A stretch of 64,000 nucleotides of DNA from PALSA-505 sp036267135 (GCA_036267135.1 DATAWQ010000054.1:1-64000); one strand, 5' to 3'; counted from the stretch's first letter, positions 52,701 through 61,035 are shown. The notes: generated by a model from the letters alone, not told the origin. Made by a program: numbers and translations.

Positions 52701-53885
52701 GGCACCGCGCCGAGGCCGGCCACAGTCGGCCCGGCACCGTCCCGGCGGGGCGCGGGCACGGCGACGCCGCAGTTCGCGGTCGAGGTCCGCGGCCACACCA
52801 GGTCGGGACGGCCGGTGCTGGCCGGGACCGCCCCGGCCGGGTACAGCCCGGCCACTATCGCCAAGTACCTGCGGCTGACCGGGGACGGCGCCGGCCAGAC
52901 GGTGGCGATCGTGGACGCGTTCGCCGACCCGGACATCGTGGCGGACGTGAACACGTTCAGCCGACGGTTCGGGCTGGCGCGGGTGTGCGGCACGCCCGGG
53001 GCCGGGTCCGGCCGGGCTTGCTTCCGCTTCACGGTCGGCGCGCCACAGGGCCGGCCATCCCCGGACTCGACCTGGGCCCTGGAGACGTCGCTGGACGTCG
53101 AGTGGGTGCACGCCATCGCGCCGAAGGCGGCGGTCCGGCTGGTGGAGGCCAGGAACGCCACGATGACGCGGCTGCTTGACGCGGTCAGCAGTGCCGCCTC
53201 CAACAGTGCTGCCGCGGCCGATCCCGACGCGATCAGCCTGAGCTGGGGCACACCCGAGTTCTCCGCGGAGTCCTACTACGACGGGCATTGCGCGCTGGCC
53301 CACACGGTGTGCGTCGCGTCGGCCGGCGACGGCGGCTACCCCGGCCTCTATCCGGCCTACAGCCCGGACGTGCTGGCCATCGGCGGCACCACGCTCGGCC
53401 TGCGCCCCGGCGGGCAGGTCCGCAGCGAGGTCGCCTGGGCGGGCAGCGGCGGCGGGATGAGCTACTTCGAGCCCAAGCCGGCCGCCCAGCGCGGCGTCAC
53501 GCCCGGCGCCCGACGGGGCACGCCCGACGTGAGCTACGACGCCGATCCCGCCACCGGCGTGGCCATCTACGACAGCGTCCCCTACGAGGGCTACACCGGC
53601 TGGTTCGACATCGGCGGCACCAGCGTGGGCGCGCCGTCCTGGTCGGCCATCCTGGCCGGCGCCGACCAGCTCCGCGCCGCCGCGGGCCGGCCCAGGCTGA
53701 CCGCGGCCGGCGGCGAGGCGGCCCGCGCGGTATACGACGCCAACTCCGCCATCGCCGACATCACCTCGGGCCCGCCGAACGGCGGCTGCCCGGTCGAGTG
53801 CCAGGCGGGTCCGGGCTACGACTTCGTCACTGGCCTCGGCAGTCCCCGGGCCGGTCTGGACCGGGTGCTGGCCACCGAGCCCTGA
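49800..53885 (+). CDS. Giant secreted fusion: beta-propeller-like region plus sedolisin (S53) peptidase
   Basis: 1361 residues from the ATG at 49800, with GGGAGGG ahead. Signal peptide (WITGVLAAMSLALWPAAG), a PTSTQG repeat linker, then ~900 residues of PQQ-type propeller-like repeats (VYALDASDLSRVLWQANAGG, DVLDLDTGHLRFTRAYPG, SAFDAGTGHGLWTYRP). After a Pro/Thr linker (~residues 950-985) comes an S53 domain: GAGQTVAIVDAFADPDIV, catalytic Glu1095 and Asp1099 (WALETSLDVEW), AISLSWG, and Ser1275 in GGTSVGAPSW. No pro-kumamolisin domain is seen. Extracellular acid-type peptidase with a large binding module; unusual domain order. Confidence 0.85.
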   Translation: MIGQRARWITGVLAAMSLALWPAAGAPAAARELGPTSTQGPTGTQGPTSTQGPTSTQARTAASGLKIKVDSASGTVQGLATTLALPGSGGDYVRVHALGAVGVSSAAGRTLWQLPASALIADWHLTPQAGGHTWPQNPQVPLIRQSPSPYQIALAGPDGVADLHPVAAGYLAGSRVPDVAVAETAGSGVGAHSDAPTWPFDVPGSGLHYGTFVTVFNGLTGQILYTQLDPGFVTQLAITGGELLVGDETGDPLSGPAGAWRSTTAVHALAFRPSGGGLAAHPAWTYSTGAPWAALLDLGLAGRDIVLDWSDTPQDLGAPGPPDGHVVLLGPDGTVRWDVATPGYPMLSQYDPARHLVAVADEKDPALAIGYTLAGLRLSDGATAMSVHLPHRLPTALSVSSGTTQASGSSVWFSGSVATTVGLADGEGQFNYTAGQVDAVDPGTGRVLWSDRMPPARPGSSVLAPYPAEVLSARAPDGGGEVLVAAGIAPYLNPGPDKPFTSLSTVRALSAADGHLRWQRSGGNVTAPVSVRLACAPADPCLAGVNEQEDAVSYAAATGAVLTEAPLMGDLTTAVPATIGGRRVVVAGSQSGGVYALDASDLSRVLWQANAGGAVHDIALARPTAGAPPVLVVAATSRVDVLDLDTGHLRFTRAYPGQFVWTLTVGRLGAHRAGVVVATDKLSAFDAGTGHGLWTYRPPVSAYFSTSAIVGGVTVAEYQSRVKPGGVPAAMAAVGIAATGKVAWTAPARAADTSRAMLWNGVLASPDIAGGGATGVALDWGNNNGGGRVDVRDALTGALRYSDYSANLWDLKGWVTDPKLGVIALGDGGVVIKPGRPGNIGDLTANSAATVGSPAAPVLLAGSGSLNAYPGSTRAGLNGAPAATNDTFTPSTVVPARAMRGEGEAGGDQVITLPQDLIGWQAIDYGEEGNYGYPIAASTQDGIARLTVTGTPPAPATSPGPATPRPRGTAPRPATVGPAPSRRGAGTATPQFAVEVRGHTRSGRPVLAGTAPAGYSPATIAKYLRLTGDGAGQTVAIVDAFADPDIVADVNTFSRRFGLARVCGTPGAGSGRACFRFTVGAPQGRPSPDSTWALETSLDVEWVHAIAPKAAVRLVEARNATMTRLLDAVSSAASNSAAAADPDAISLSWGTPEFSAESYYDGHCALAHTVCVASAGDGGYPGLYPAYSPDVLAIGGTTLGLRPGGQVRSEVAWAGSGGGMSYFEPKPAAQRGVTPGARRGTPDVSYDADPATGVAIYDSVPYEGYTGWFDIGGTSVGAPSWSAILAGADQLRAAAGRPRLTAAGGEAARAVYDANSAIADITSGPPNGGCPVECQAGPGYDFVTGLGSPRAGLDRVLATEP
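49902..49970 (+). repeat. 18-bp tandem repeat coding for PTSTQG
   Basis: Nearly four head-to-tail units of CCCACCAGCACACAGGGA just after the signal peptide, in frame; unit two carries one change (PTGTQG). Confidence 0.85.
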
Positions 53886-53899
53886 CGGTTACGGCTTTA

Positions 53900-53992
53900 C
53901 TGAATGAACGGTGGCCACCTGAGCGTGGTGGTTTGCGTGCGCCGGCGGTCGGGAGGCGACGGCGGTCCGGTGGCCACCGTTCATTAATTCAG
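53900..53992. repeat. Inverted pair of the GGTGGCCACC repeat (copies 3 and 4)
   Basis: CTGAATGAACGGTGGCCACC (53900-53919) is mirrored by GGTGGCCACCGTTCATT (53969-53985), followed by AATTCAG. The arms could form a 17-bp stem with a 49-base loop, right after the giant peptidase gene. Possibly used as a terminator; the core also occurs elsewhere in the window. Confidence 0.7.
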
Positions 53993-54067
53993 GGCTTTTA
54001 TGTCGCGCGCCGATGAGTTTCGCGGGCCGACGTAGTCTCCATATTCACAAGGCATGTGGAGGGGCCC

Positions 54068-55078
54068 ATGACGGACAGTGCGGTCGAGGAAGACTTCCAG
54101 ACGCTGACCGAGCAGTACCGGCGGGAGTTGCTGGCGTACTGCTACCGGATGCTCGGCTCGGTGCACGACGCCGAGGACCTGGTGCAGGAGACCTATCTGC
54201 GGGCGTGGAAGGCCTACGAGCGGTTCGAGGGGCGGTCGTCGCTGCGGACCTGGCTGTACCGGATCGCGACCAACGCCTGCCTGAGCGCGCTGGAGGGGCG
54301 GGGCCGGCGGCCGCTGCCCACCGGGCTCGGGGCGCCGAGCGCCGATCCCGACGCTGAGCTGGTGCAACGGCCGGAGGTGCCGTGGCTGGAACCGGTTCCA
54401 GACGCGGCCGTGGGCGCGGGACCTGGGGACCCGGCCACGATCGTCACGTCCCGCGCGAGCATCCGGCTGGCGCTGATCACAGCGCTGCAGTACCTGCCGA
54501 CCCGGCAGCGGGTGGTGCTGATCATGCGGGACGTGCTGGGCTGGCGGGCCAACGAGGTGGCCGAGCTGCTGGGCAGCACGACGGTCGCGGTCAACAGCAT
54601 GCTGCAGCGGGCCAGGGCCCAGATTTCGGAGCTGGCGCCGGCCGAGGACGAGGTGACCGAGCCGGCCACGGCCGAGCAGCGTGAAATGCTCGAGCGGTAC
54701 GTGTCCGCGTTCGAGCGCTACGACACCGCCGCGCTGGTCAAGCTGTTCAGCTCCGACGCGGTCTGGGAGATGCCGCCGTTCACGGGCTGGTACCAGACGC
54801 CGGAGGCGATCGGCCGGCTGGTCGCTCACCAGTGCCCGGCCCAGCAGGCCGGCGACCTGCGGATGGTGCCGACCGAGGCGAACGGCCAGGCGGCCTTCGG
54901 CATGTACCTGCGGGACGAGGACGGCGGGCATCAGCCGTTCCAGCTCCATGTGCTGCACTTTGCTGGGGGTGGGGGGACCGGGGGTGGGGGCACGGCCATC
55001 GATCACGTGACGGTGTTCTTCGACCTGTCGTTGTTCCCCAAGTTTGGGCTGCCCGACAGCATCCCGGCCGGGTCATGA
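54068..55078 (+). CDS. ECF sigma factor with SnoaL-like C-terminal domain
   Basis: 336 residues from the ATG at 54068 (GGAGG five bases ahead). Region 2: ELLAYCYRMLGSVHDAEDLVQETYLRAWKAYERFEGRSSLRTWLYRIATNACLS. Region 4: ALQYLPTRQRVVLIMRDVLGWRANEVAELLGSTTVAVNSMLQRAR. The C-terminal ~120 residues are a SnoaL-like extension (SAFERYDTAALVKLFSSDAVWEMPPF), as in SigG/SigJ-type factors that regulate themselves through this domain and usually lack a classical anti-sigma factor. A TIGR03086 gene overlaps its stop. Confidence 0.92.
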   Translation: MTDSAVEEDFQTLTEQYRRELLAYCYRMLGSVHDAEDLVQETYLRAWKAYERFEGRSSLRTWLYRIATNACLSALEGRGRRPLPTGLGAPSADPDAELVQRPEVPWLEPVPDAAVGAGPGDPATIVTSRASIRLALITALQYLPTRQRVVLIMRDVLGWRANEVAELLGSTTVAVNSMLQRARAQISELAPAEDEVTEPATAEQREMLERYVSAFERYDTAALVKLFSSDAVWEMPPFTGWYQTPEAIGRLVAHQCPAQQAGDLRMVPTEANGQAAFGMYLRDEDGGHQPFQLHVLHFAGGGGTGGGGTAIDHVTVFFDLSLFPKFGLPDSIPAGS

Positions 55079-55698
55079 CCGAGGCGCGCGCGGCGGCGGC
55101 TTTGTTCGGCGGCGTGGCGTTGCTGGAGCGGGCGGTCGGCTACGCGCTCGGCCAGCTCCAGGCCGTGACCGAGGCGGCGTTGCCGGGCCCGACACCGTGC
55201 CAGCGCTGGGACCTGCGGGCGCTGCTCGGGCACATGGACGACTCGCTGGCCGCGATGCAGGAGGCGCTGGAACTGGGGAGTGTCGATCCCGAGCCCGCCG
55301 AGGGCGGGCCTGGCGGCGCGGCGGAGAGCCTGGTGGCCGGGCTGCGGGCGCAGGGCTGCCGGCTGCTCGGCGCGCTGGCCGGCGGGGACGACGACGTGGT
55401 CCTGATCGGCGGGCTGCCGATGCCGGTGCGGATCGTGACCAGCGCGGGCGCCGTCGACGTGGCGGTGCACGGCTGGGACGTGGGGCGGGCCTGCGGGACC
55501 GGCGTGGCCATGCCGGAACAGCTCGCCGAGGACATGCTCGGCATCGTGCCGCTGCTGGTCAGCGACGCGGACCGGCCCGGGCGGTTCGGCCCGGCGCTCG
55601 CGGTGCCCGCCGGAGCGAGCGCGGGCGACCGGCTGGTTGGCTTCCTGGGCCGTGATCCGCGCTGGCACGGCCGGCATCACCCCGCCGGGGGCTGGTGA
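55075..55698 (+). CDS. TIGR03086 family (DinB/mycothiol-type fold) metal-binding protein
   Basis: 207 residues; ATG overlaps the sigma-factor stop (ATGA). The family blocks LPGPTPCQRWDLRALLGHMDDS and DVAVHGWDVGRACG contain the three histidine/aspartate metal ligands of the mycothiol-dependent maleylpyruvate isomerase N-terminal fold. Tight coupling to an ECF sigma gene suggests a shared stress role, perhaps in detoxification; there is no direct evidence for an anti-sigma function. Confidence 0.88.
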   Translation: MTEARAAAALFGGVALLERAVGYALGQLQAVTEAALPGPTPCQRWDLRALLGHMDDSLAAMQEALELGSVDPEPAEGGPGGAAESLVAGLRAQGCRLLGALAGGDDDVVLIGGLPMPVRIVTSAGAVDVAVHGWDVGRACGTGVAMPEQLAEDMLGIVPLLVSDADRPGRFGPALAVPAGASAGDRLVGFLGRDPRWHGRHHPAGGW

Positions 55699-55750
55699 CG
55701 GCCGGGCGCGCGCTCCCCAGCCCCATCCGAACGCCGGCCACCCCAGCAAA

Positions 55751-55850
55751 CTCATGATCAACTCGACTCTTCCCGGCTTGCGGTGGTCAGACGGGGACAA
55801 ACCGGGTGGGTTTTGGTCATAGCGCGGGAAGAGTGATGATCAAGGAATCT
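55751..55850. repeat. Inverted pair of the CGGGAAGAGT..GATCA element
   Basis: CATGATCAACTCGACTCTTCCC (as two adjoining parts, 55753-55774) is mirrored by CGGGAAGAGTGATGATCA (55825-55842), followed by AGGAATCT. Related copies lie at 16327-16347 and 16643-16669. Inverted arms suggest a large stem-loop after the TIGR03086 gene. Confidence 0.6.
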
Positions 55851-55979
55851 GGCCGGCTCGCCAGGTTCGCCGGTGGGCCGTGGGACTGGTGGGAGTGGAA
55901 CCGGTGTCAGCCCCAGCGACGGCCCGGGCCTGCGTGGGGCCCGGGCCGTGCCGTTGCTGCCGGTGTTCAGCCGGCCGGG

Positions 55980-58900
55980 CTAGCTCCCGACCTTGTAGGC
56001 GTAGGCGAAGTCATGGAAGTCGGAGAACAGCGAGAACCCGATGGCGGGGTCAGACGCTCCGAAGTCTGTCGATTCGATGACGCTGAGGGTGCCCTTCACC
56101 GTGGTACCCGCAGCTACCGTGGGCGACAGCGTCGCCGTCAGCGTCCCGGTGGCTCCGGGCGCTAGCCTTTCCGGCGTGACGGTATTGCCGCCGCTGATGT
56201 CGTTGCCCGCCGGCTGCAGTTCGAAGAACCCGGCGTGGTTCGCCGTGTTCGTGACCTTCACCGTGATCGGGACGCTGGAGCCGGAGTCGATGATCGTCGA
56301 CTTCGACGTCGGAAGACCGGTCTCGGTGACGGGTTTGAGTTGGTTGTACGCGAGGTTCCCGGCGACGGTCTGGGAGAACTCCGTCCCCGCGGTCGTGGCG
56401 CCCTGCATCACGTCGATCTCCCACAGACCTGGCTGGGGATCGGCGGCGATGAGTGCGGCGTTTCCGGTCGCGTTGCCGGACGTCGGCGTGGCGTCGGTGG
56501 CTGTGACCTCGAACTTGAACTTCTCGGGGCCAGGAGACGTGAGGTCGGCCGGCGAGAACAGGTAGTAGTACACCGGGTCGTCGGCGGCGTGGTCCGGCGC
56601 CTTGAAAGATACGTCGAGGTCCCGCTTTCCCTGCGGCACGTTCACATAAAACGTCTGGATCTGCCCGGCACCGCGAGATACCGAGCTGGTCAGGGTGGCG
56701 CCGAACGAGCCACCGGCCGACGGGATCAAGGTACGCCGGGCGATCGGCACCGAGCTTTGGAGTCCGCCCGCCCCGGTGAACTGCACCGACTCGGGGGCAT
56801 CGCCCGGAACCCGCGGCAGGGCGACGCTGAGGGGCACGCTCGCCGAACTCCGGGCCGGGATGGTGATGGGCGCCGACGCCGGGCTCGTCGTGAAGTTCTG
56901 GCCGCTGGCCCGGAAGGTCACGGTCCCGGTGTAGGGCCCAGGGGTGTCCGGCGGGCTCTGCACGTGTCCCCGGCCGTTTGCCCACAGGATCTGGGCGGTC
57001 CAGGTTCCGGCCATCGGATGCTCGACCGTGCTGTGCTGGATGTCAGGGCTGGCGTTGGGCCCGTTAGACGCGCCGAAGTCGTACGAACTCTGGGCCAGCC
57101 TGCCGGCCGGATCGGTCAGGATGAACGACAAGATGTTGTCATCGCTGTTGGTCGGGTCCGGCCAGCGCATGTCGGTGTCGAGCACGTCGACGCCGCTAGG
57201 CACCGTGAAGGTGACCGGCGCCGCCGCGGTCGCCCCCTGGGCGGGAATCGGGGTGCCCGGCGGCGGGGCGCTGACGTTCTCGGTGACGGGCTTGCCGAAG
57301 GTCGTCTCGCGGCCCAGCGCCCGGTACGTGCCGGTGACCGTTTCGGTGCTGGAGGAGGCGTTGTACAGCGTGACCGAGGTGGGGACCGTTGAGCCGCCCG
57401 GGCCCTGTACGTCGAGCTGACTGGGGTTGTCCACCAGTTCGGGAGGGCTGGAACGCGTCTGCGATGTGCCCGGCATCTGGCGGGCCGCCTGCACGGCCGC
57501 GTATATGTTCAGCAAGCCGGCGCCCTGCTGGTCTGACTCAGCGCCGATGTCGCTGGCCGTGCTGGTGAGGATCTGCTTCACCTGGGCCGGCGTCGGGGTG
57601 GCCCCGCTGTGGGTGTCACGGTAGGCCTGGATCACGTCGGCGGCGGCGCCGGAGATGAAGGGGGCCGACTGGCTGGTGCCGCCAAAGGCCTCGGTCGGAA
57701 GGGCCGGTGGCGGTTGCTTGTTGATGCCGGCCACAGCCATCCCCAGGTAGCCAGGCGCGGCCAGGTCCACCACAACGCCGTTGGGAGCGGTGCCGCCCGA
57801 CGACAAGGTCGTCATACTGTCGTCCAGCCAGCCCTTCTTGTAGCCATCGGCCTGGGCGAGGAGCCTGAGGTCGTTCGTGCCTGCGACGTCGATGACGGCT
57901 GGGTTAGCGGAGGGCTCCGAGACGGTGCCGGACGAGCCGCTGTCGCCCGCGCTCTCGACGACGACAACGCCCGCTTGCACCATGGCGACGTTCGTCGGTT
58001 CGATCAGGTCGTCGTTGGCACCCGGCAGAGCGCCAAAGCCGTAGGACTCCGACACGACGTTGACACCCTCGTTCACCGCCTTCTGCAGCCCGGCGATGAC
58101 CTGCGACTCGGGAGCCACGATCTGCCCCAGCGAGTTGGTGTCGGTGAAGCCACCCGTGCTGAGCAGAGAGGCACCGGTGGCGTCACCCACGATCCGGAAG
58201 CTGCACTTCGCGGGGAATTTCGAGAAGGGCAGCTGAGACGCGTAGGTGTAGGTGACCGTGCCCTGGGCGGCGATGGTCGAGACGTCTCCGTTGAACTCGT
58301 CGCTGAAGACGTTCTCGTTCGGGTTCGGGGCATCGATGATCACGTGCTGCCCGTTGGGCCGGATCATGTTGACGTTCCCGGCCAGCGAGTTGGCGTCGAC
58401 GTTCCCGACGATGACGCCCCGGCCGGTCGCGATCGCGGCCGCTTTAGTGGCGTGGATGCTGGTCAGCTCCTCGGGCTCCACCAGCGGCTTCGCGGAAGAT
58501 TTATTGCACAATCTCTGCCCGTCGGCCGCCGTGGCGGGGATGGCCGACTTCCGCACCCGGGAGGCGGCCACCGGCTTCGTGGCCGACTTGGCGTCCCCGA
58601 TGATGACGGTTCCGTCGGGGACGACCCCCTTGACGCCCCGGGCGTGGCTGAGGGCCCGGGCCTCGGCAGCGGGCATGGTCGCGGCGACGGCGTTGAGGAG
58701 CGAAAGGGCCGTGATGTGCGTGGCCCGGACCTGCTTCAGCTGGGCCACCAGCGGGGCTTGCATGGACGCGGCCGCCGCTTCCCTGGCGTGCCGGTGGGCC
58801 CGGTTCGCCGGCAGCGTGGTGAGCTGGTCACCGAGCACGACCACCACGCGCTCTCGCGGGCCGGACGAGCGGGCTTTGACCTGGCCCGGGTTCAGCCTGG

Positions 58901-59051
58901 AAAAGCTGGGCCGCGGCACACCGGCCCGGGCCGCCGGACCGGCCGCGGCCTGGGTGGTCGAAGCGGCTGCCCAGCCGCCACCGGTCGCTACGGTGGCGCC
59001 GAGCGCGGCCGCACCGATCAGTGAAGCAGTCCTGCGGGGGATTAAGGACAT
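55980..59051 (-). CDS. Secreted S8-like serine peptidase lacking the GHGTHV histidine motif
   Basis: 1023 residues from the ATG at 59049-59051 with AGGAGG seven bases ahead. Signal peptide, an inhibitor-like prodomain region (VVVVLGDQLTTLPANRAHRHA), then the peptidase-like domain: RGVIVGNVDANSLAGN (Asp region), VISESYG-type strand (NVVSESYGFG), VVVESAGDSGSSGTVSEPS and the serine loop FGGTSQSAPFISGAAADV (Ser460). Where subtilisins have GHGTHV, this protein reads EFNGDVSTIAAQGTV. The rest (from ~540) is beta-rich repeats ending in CARDB-like domains. Extracellular; activity uncertain. Confidence 0.82.
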   Translation of the reverse strand: MSLIPRRTASLIGAAALGATVATGGGWAAASTTQAAAGPAARAGVPRPSFSRLNPGQVKARSSGPRERVVVVLGDQLTTLPANRAHRHAREAAAASMQAPLVAQLKQVRATHITALSLLNAVAATMPAAEARALSHARGVKGVVPDGTVIIGDAKSATKPVAASRVRKSAIPATAADGQRLCNKSSAKPLVEPEELTSIHATKAAAIATGRGVIVGNVDANSLAGNVNMIRPNGQHVIIDAPNPNENVFSDEFNGDVSTIAAQGTVTYTYASQLPFSKFPAKCSFRIVGDATGASLLSTGGFTDTNSLGQIVAPESQVIAGLQKAVNEGVNVVSESYGFGALPGANDDLIEPTNVAMVQAGVVVVESAGDSGSSGTVSEPSANPAVIDVAGTNDLRLLAQADGYKKGWLDDSMTTLSSGGTAPNGVVVDLAAPGYLGMAVAGINKQPPPALPTEAFGGTSQSAPFISGAAADVIQAYRDTHSGATPTPAQVKQILTSTASDIGAESDQQGAGLLNIYAAVQAARQMPGTSQTRSSPPELVDNPSQLDVQGPGGSTVPTSVTLYNASSSTETVTGTYRALGRETTFGKPVTENVSAPPPGTPIPAQGATAAAPVTFTVPSGVDVLDTDMRWPDPTNSDDNILSFILTDPAGRLAQSSYDFGASNGPNASPDIQHSTVEHPMAGTWTAQILWANGRGHVQSPPDTPGPYTGTVTFRASGQNFTTSPASAPITIPARSSASVPLSVALPRVPGDAPESVQFTGAGGLQSSVPIARRTLIPSAGGSFGATLTSSVSRGAGQIQTFYVNVPQGKRDLDVSFKAPDHAADDPVYYYLFSPADLTSPGPEKFKFEVTATDATPTSGNATGNAALIAADPQPGLWEIDVMQGATTAGTEFSQTVAGNLAYNQLKPVTETGLPTSKSTIIDSGSSVPITVKVTNTANHAGFFELQPAGNDISGGNTVTPERLAPGATGTLTATLSPTVAAGTTVKGTLSVIESTDFGASDPAIGFSLFSDFHDFAYAYKVGS

Positions 59052-59195
59052 GATGCTTCCTCCTGCGTGCCCTCTCAGGTTCCCTGGATGTACCGAGCCG
59101 TAGGTTCGGGTGTAGCACCCGCACCACCATGGAATCAAGGGCGAAACCCGTCCAAAGCAGGCCTTTCGGGCGACCGCGCGCTGGTTGAGCGGGGC

Positions 59196-60277
59196 TCAGG
59201 GGCGGATGGCGACCTGGGTGATGGGGGGAAAGGGTGACCTGGAGGCTTTCGGGGCGGGCGGTGTGGGCGTTGACCGCGACGAGCCTGCCGCTGGCCTCTG
59301 CCACGAACAGCCAGCGGCTGTCGTGGGCGCGCTGAAGGGTCTCCGGGTCCGATGTGGAGGCCGGCGCTCGGTGGTACGAGCGGGTCTTCGGGATGACCCG
59401 GGTGCCGGTCACGTTCCCCCACCACGACGCCGAGGAGGGCGGCTACGCCGTGCTCCTCATGGACCCCCGCTCCGGCATCGCTATCGGCCTGGACCACATC
59501 TCCTTCGGCGTCGCTGACCGGGCCGGCCTGGACGCCTGGGCAAGCCGGCTCGACGAACTCGGCATCGGGCACTCCGGCGTCATCGACACCGACCAGCCGA
59601 TGCCCTATTCGGTCCTCGTCTTCCGCGATCCCGACAACCTTCAGCCCGGGGTGCCGGTGCGCAGGTCGATGAGGTGCGCGGTCAGCCCGTGGCGTCCGAT
59701 TTCGGCTACGGCCGCCGTGCTGCCGTCCGGGGCGATCACCCCGGTGGGTGGCCAGGAGAAGTAGTTCGGCTCGGCCACGACCGGGCCGGGCAGCCGACGC
59801 CGCGAGCCATTCGCGCCGTCGATGACCTGGCGGCGGCAACGCCGGTCGGAGCGGTCGCAGGACAGGACGAGCCAGCCGGCCGGGCCGGCCGCGATCATCT
59901 GGCCCGGCACGGGCCGGTCCCAGCCGGGCCCGGCGTCGTAGACGGTGAAATTGCTGCTGGTCACGAGCACGTACCCGCGGCCGTCGGAGACCGCGGTGGC
60001 GGGCAACTGCGGGCCGCCGAGCGGGAACGGATGATCGGGCCGGACGGGTGCCCGGTGACCGGTCGCCACGACCTGCACCGGAGGCGGCGCGGGTGGCCTT
60101 GGCGGCCGGCCGGGCGGGGTGATCTCCGGCCCGGATGGCAACCGTCACCGCGACGGCCAGGACCAGGCCCGCCAGCAGCACAGGGGGCCACCAGCGGCGG
60201 CCAGCGGAACGGACGCGGCCGAACTCCACGACCTCAGAGCGATCCTGGCCGGGGCCGTCATCGGGCACGGGCGTCAC
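59196..60277 (-). pseudogene. Membrane-anchored WD/PQQ-like protein, broken and interrupted
   Basis: N-terminus with a membrane anchor (RRWWPPVLLAGLVLAVAVTVAIR) is read from 60277. Near 60130 the sequence shifts frame and continues (PPPVQVVATGHRAPVRPDH, then FTVYDAGPGWDRPVPGQM and LSCDRSDRRCRRQVIDGANG), ending at LIDLRTGT near 59642. The rest of the gene resumes only at about 59345 (ETLQRAHDSRWLFVAEASGR ... LVAVNAHTARPESLQVTLSP), with a second frame change before ITQVAIRP and stop. The gap between holds a glyoxalase fragment on the other strand. A relic with at least three lesions. Confidence 0.6.
59340..59640 (+). pseudogene. Glyoxalase/VOC gene fragment inside the broken membrane-protein gene
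   Basis: EAGARWYERVFGMTRVPVTF, MDPRSGIAIGLDHISFGVAD, LDELGIGHSGVIDTDQPMPY and VFRDPDNLQ form most of a VOC fold, but the first strand and the end are missing; the frame runs into the antisense of the neighbouring relic after DNLQ. It looks like an inserted piece. Confidence 0.6.
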
Positions 60278-60327
60278 AATTCATGATGGCGCTGGCACCG
60301 GCCAGACGCCAGCGGCAGACTGCGGGG

Positions 60328-61020
60328 ATGGGTACTGGTGGGGTGCGGCGGGTGGATCTGGGGTACTTCGTGCGGCCGGCGGAGGAGACGGGGACGGGGC
60401 GGGCGCGGGTCGAGCCGTGCCTGGGGTACCTGGTGGACCATCCTCGCGGGCTGCTGCTGCTCGACACCGGGATGGGCAGCGAGCCGGAGACCGATGCCCA
60501 CTATCAGTCCAAGCGGCGGCCGCTCGGGGCGGCGCTGGCCGAGGTGGGGGCACGCGTGGACGATGTGCGGCTGGTGGTGAACTGCCACCTGCACTTCGAC
60601 CACTGCGGCGGGAATCCGGACCTGCCGGGTCGGCCGATCTTCACTCAGCGGGCGGAACTGGAGGCGGCCAGGACGACGGAGAACTACACGTTGCCTGAGC
60701 TAATCGACGCCCCTGGGCTGCGGTACGAGGTGCTGGACGGCGAGGCCGAGGTGCTGCCAGGGGTGCTGGTGGTGCCCACCCCTGGACACACCGCCGGGCA
60801 CCAGTCGGTGGTGGTGCGCGGCGGCGACGGCACCGTGGTGATCGCCGGGCAGAGTCACGACGCTGCTACCGGCTACAGTGCGGACGTGCTGGCCTGGCGG
60901 GCGCACGGGGAACGGCACGGGCATTCGCTGCCCCCGTTCCCTGACTGGATCACCCGGCTGCAGCAGTTCGACCCGGCCCGGGTGGTCTTCGCCCACGATC
61001 ATTCGGTCTGGATACCTTGA
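60328..61020 (+). CDS. Metallo-beta-lactamase-fold hydrolase (lactonase-like)
   Basis: 230 residues from the ATG at 60328. The metal motif VVNCHLHFDHCGG (HxHxDH), LLLDTGMGSEPETD before it, PTPGHTAGHQSVVV and VFAHDHSVW at the end are those of N-acyl-homoserine-lactonase-type MBL hydrolases. It probably hydrolyses a lactone; quorum quenching is a possibility, not shown. It is intact, unlike its neighbours. Confidence 0.87.
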   Translation: MGTGGVRRVDLGYFVRPAEETGTGRARVEPCLGYLVDHPRGLLLLDTGMGSEPETDAHYQSKRRPLGAALAEVGARVDDVRLVVNCHLHFDHCGGNPDLPGRPIFTQRAELEAARTTENYTLPELIDAPGLRYEVLDGEAEVLPGVLVVPTPGHTAGHQSVVVRGGDGTVVIAGQSHDAATGYSADVLAWRAHGERHGHSLPPFPDWITRLQQFDPARVVFAHDHSVWIP

Positions 61021-61035
61021 CCTGGGCAGGCGCCA

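Noticed and set aside
57609..59024. 471-codon open frame on the plus strand
   Set aside because: Antisense to the S8-like peptidase gene; repetitive Gly/Arg/Val composition.
59185..59517. Intact small gene overlapping the glyoxalase fragment
   Set aside because: The frame mixes antisense of the broken gene with out-of-frame glyoxalase codons.
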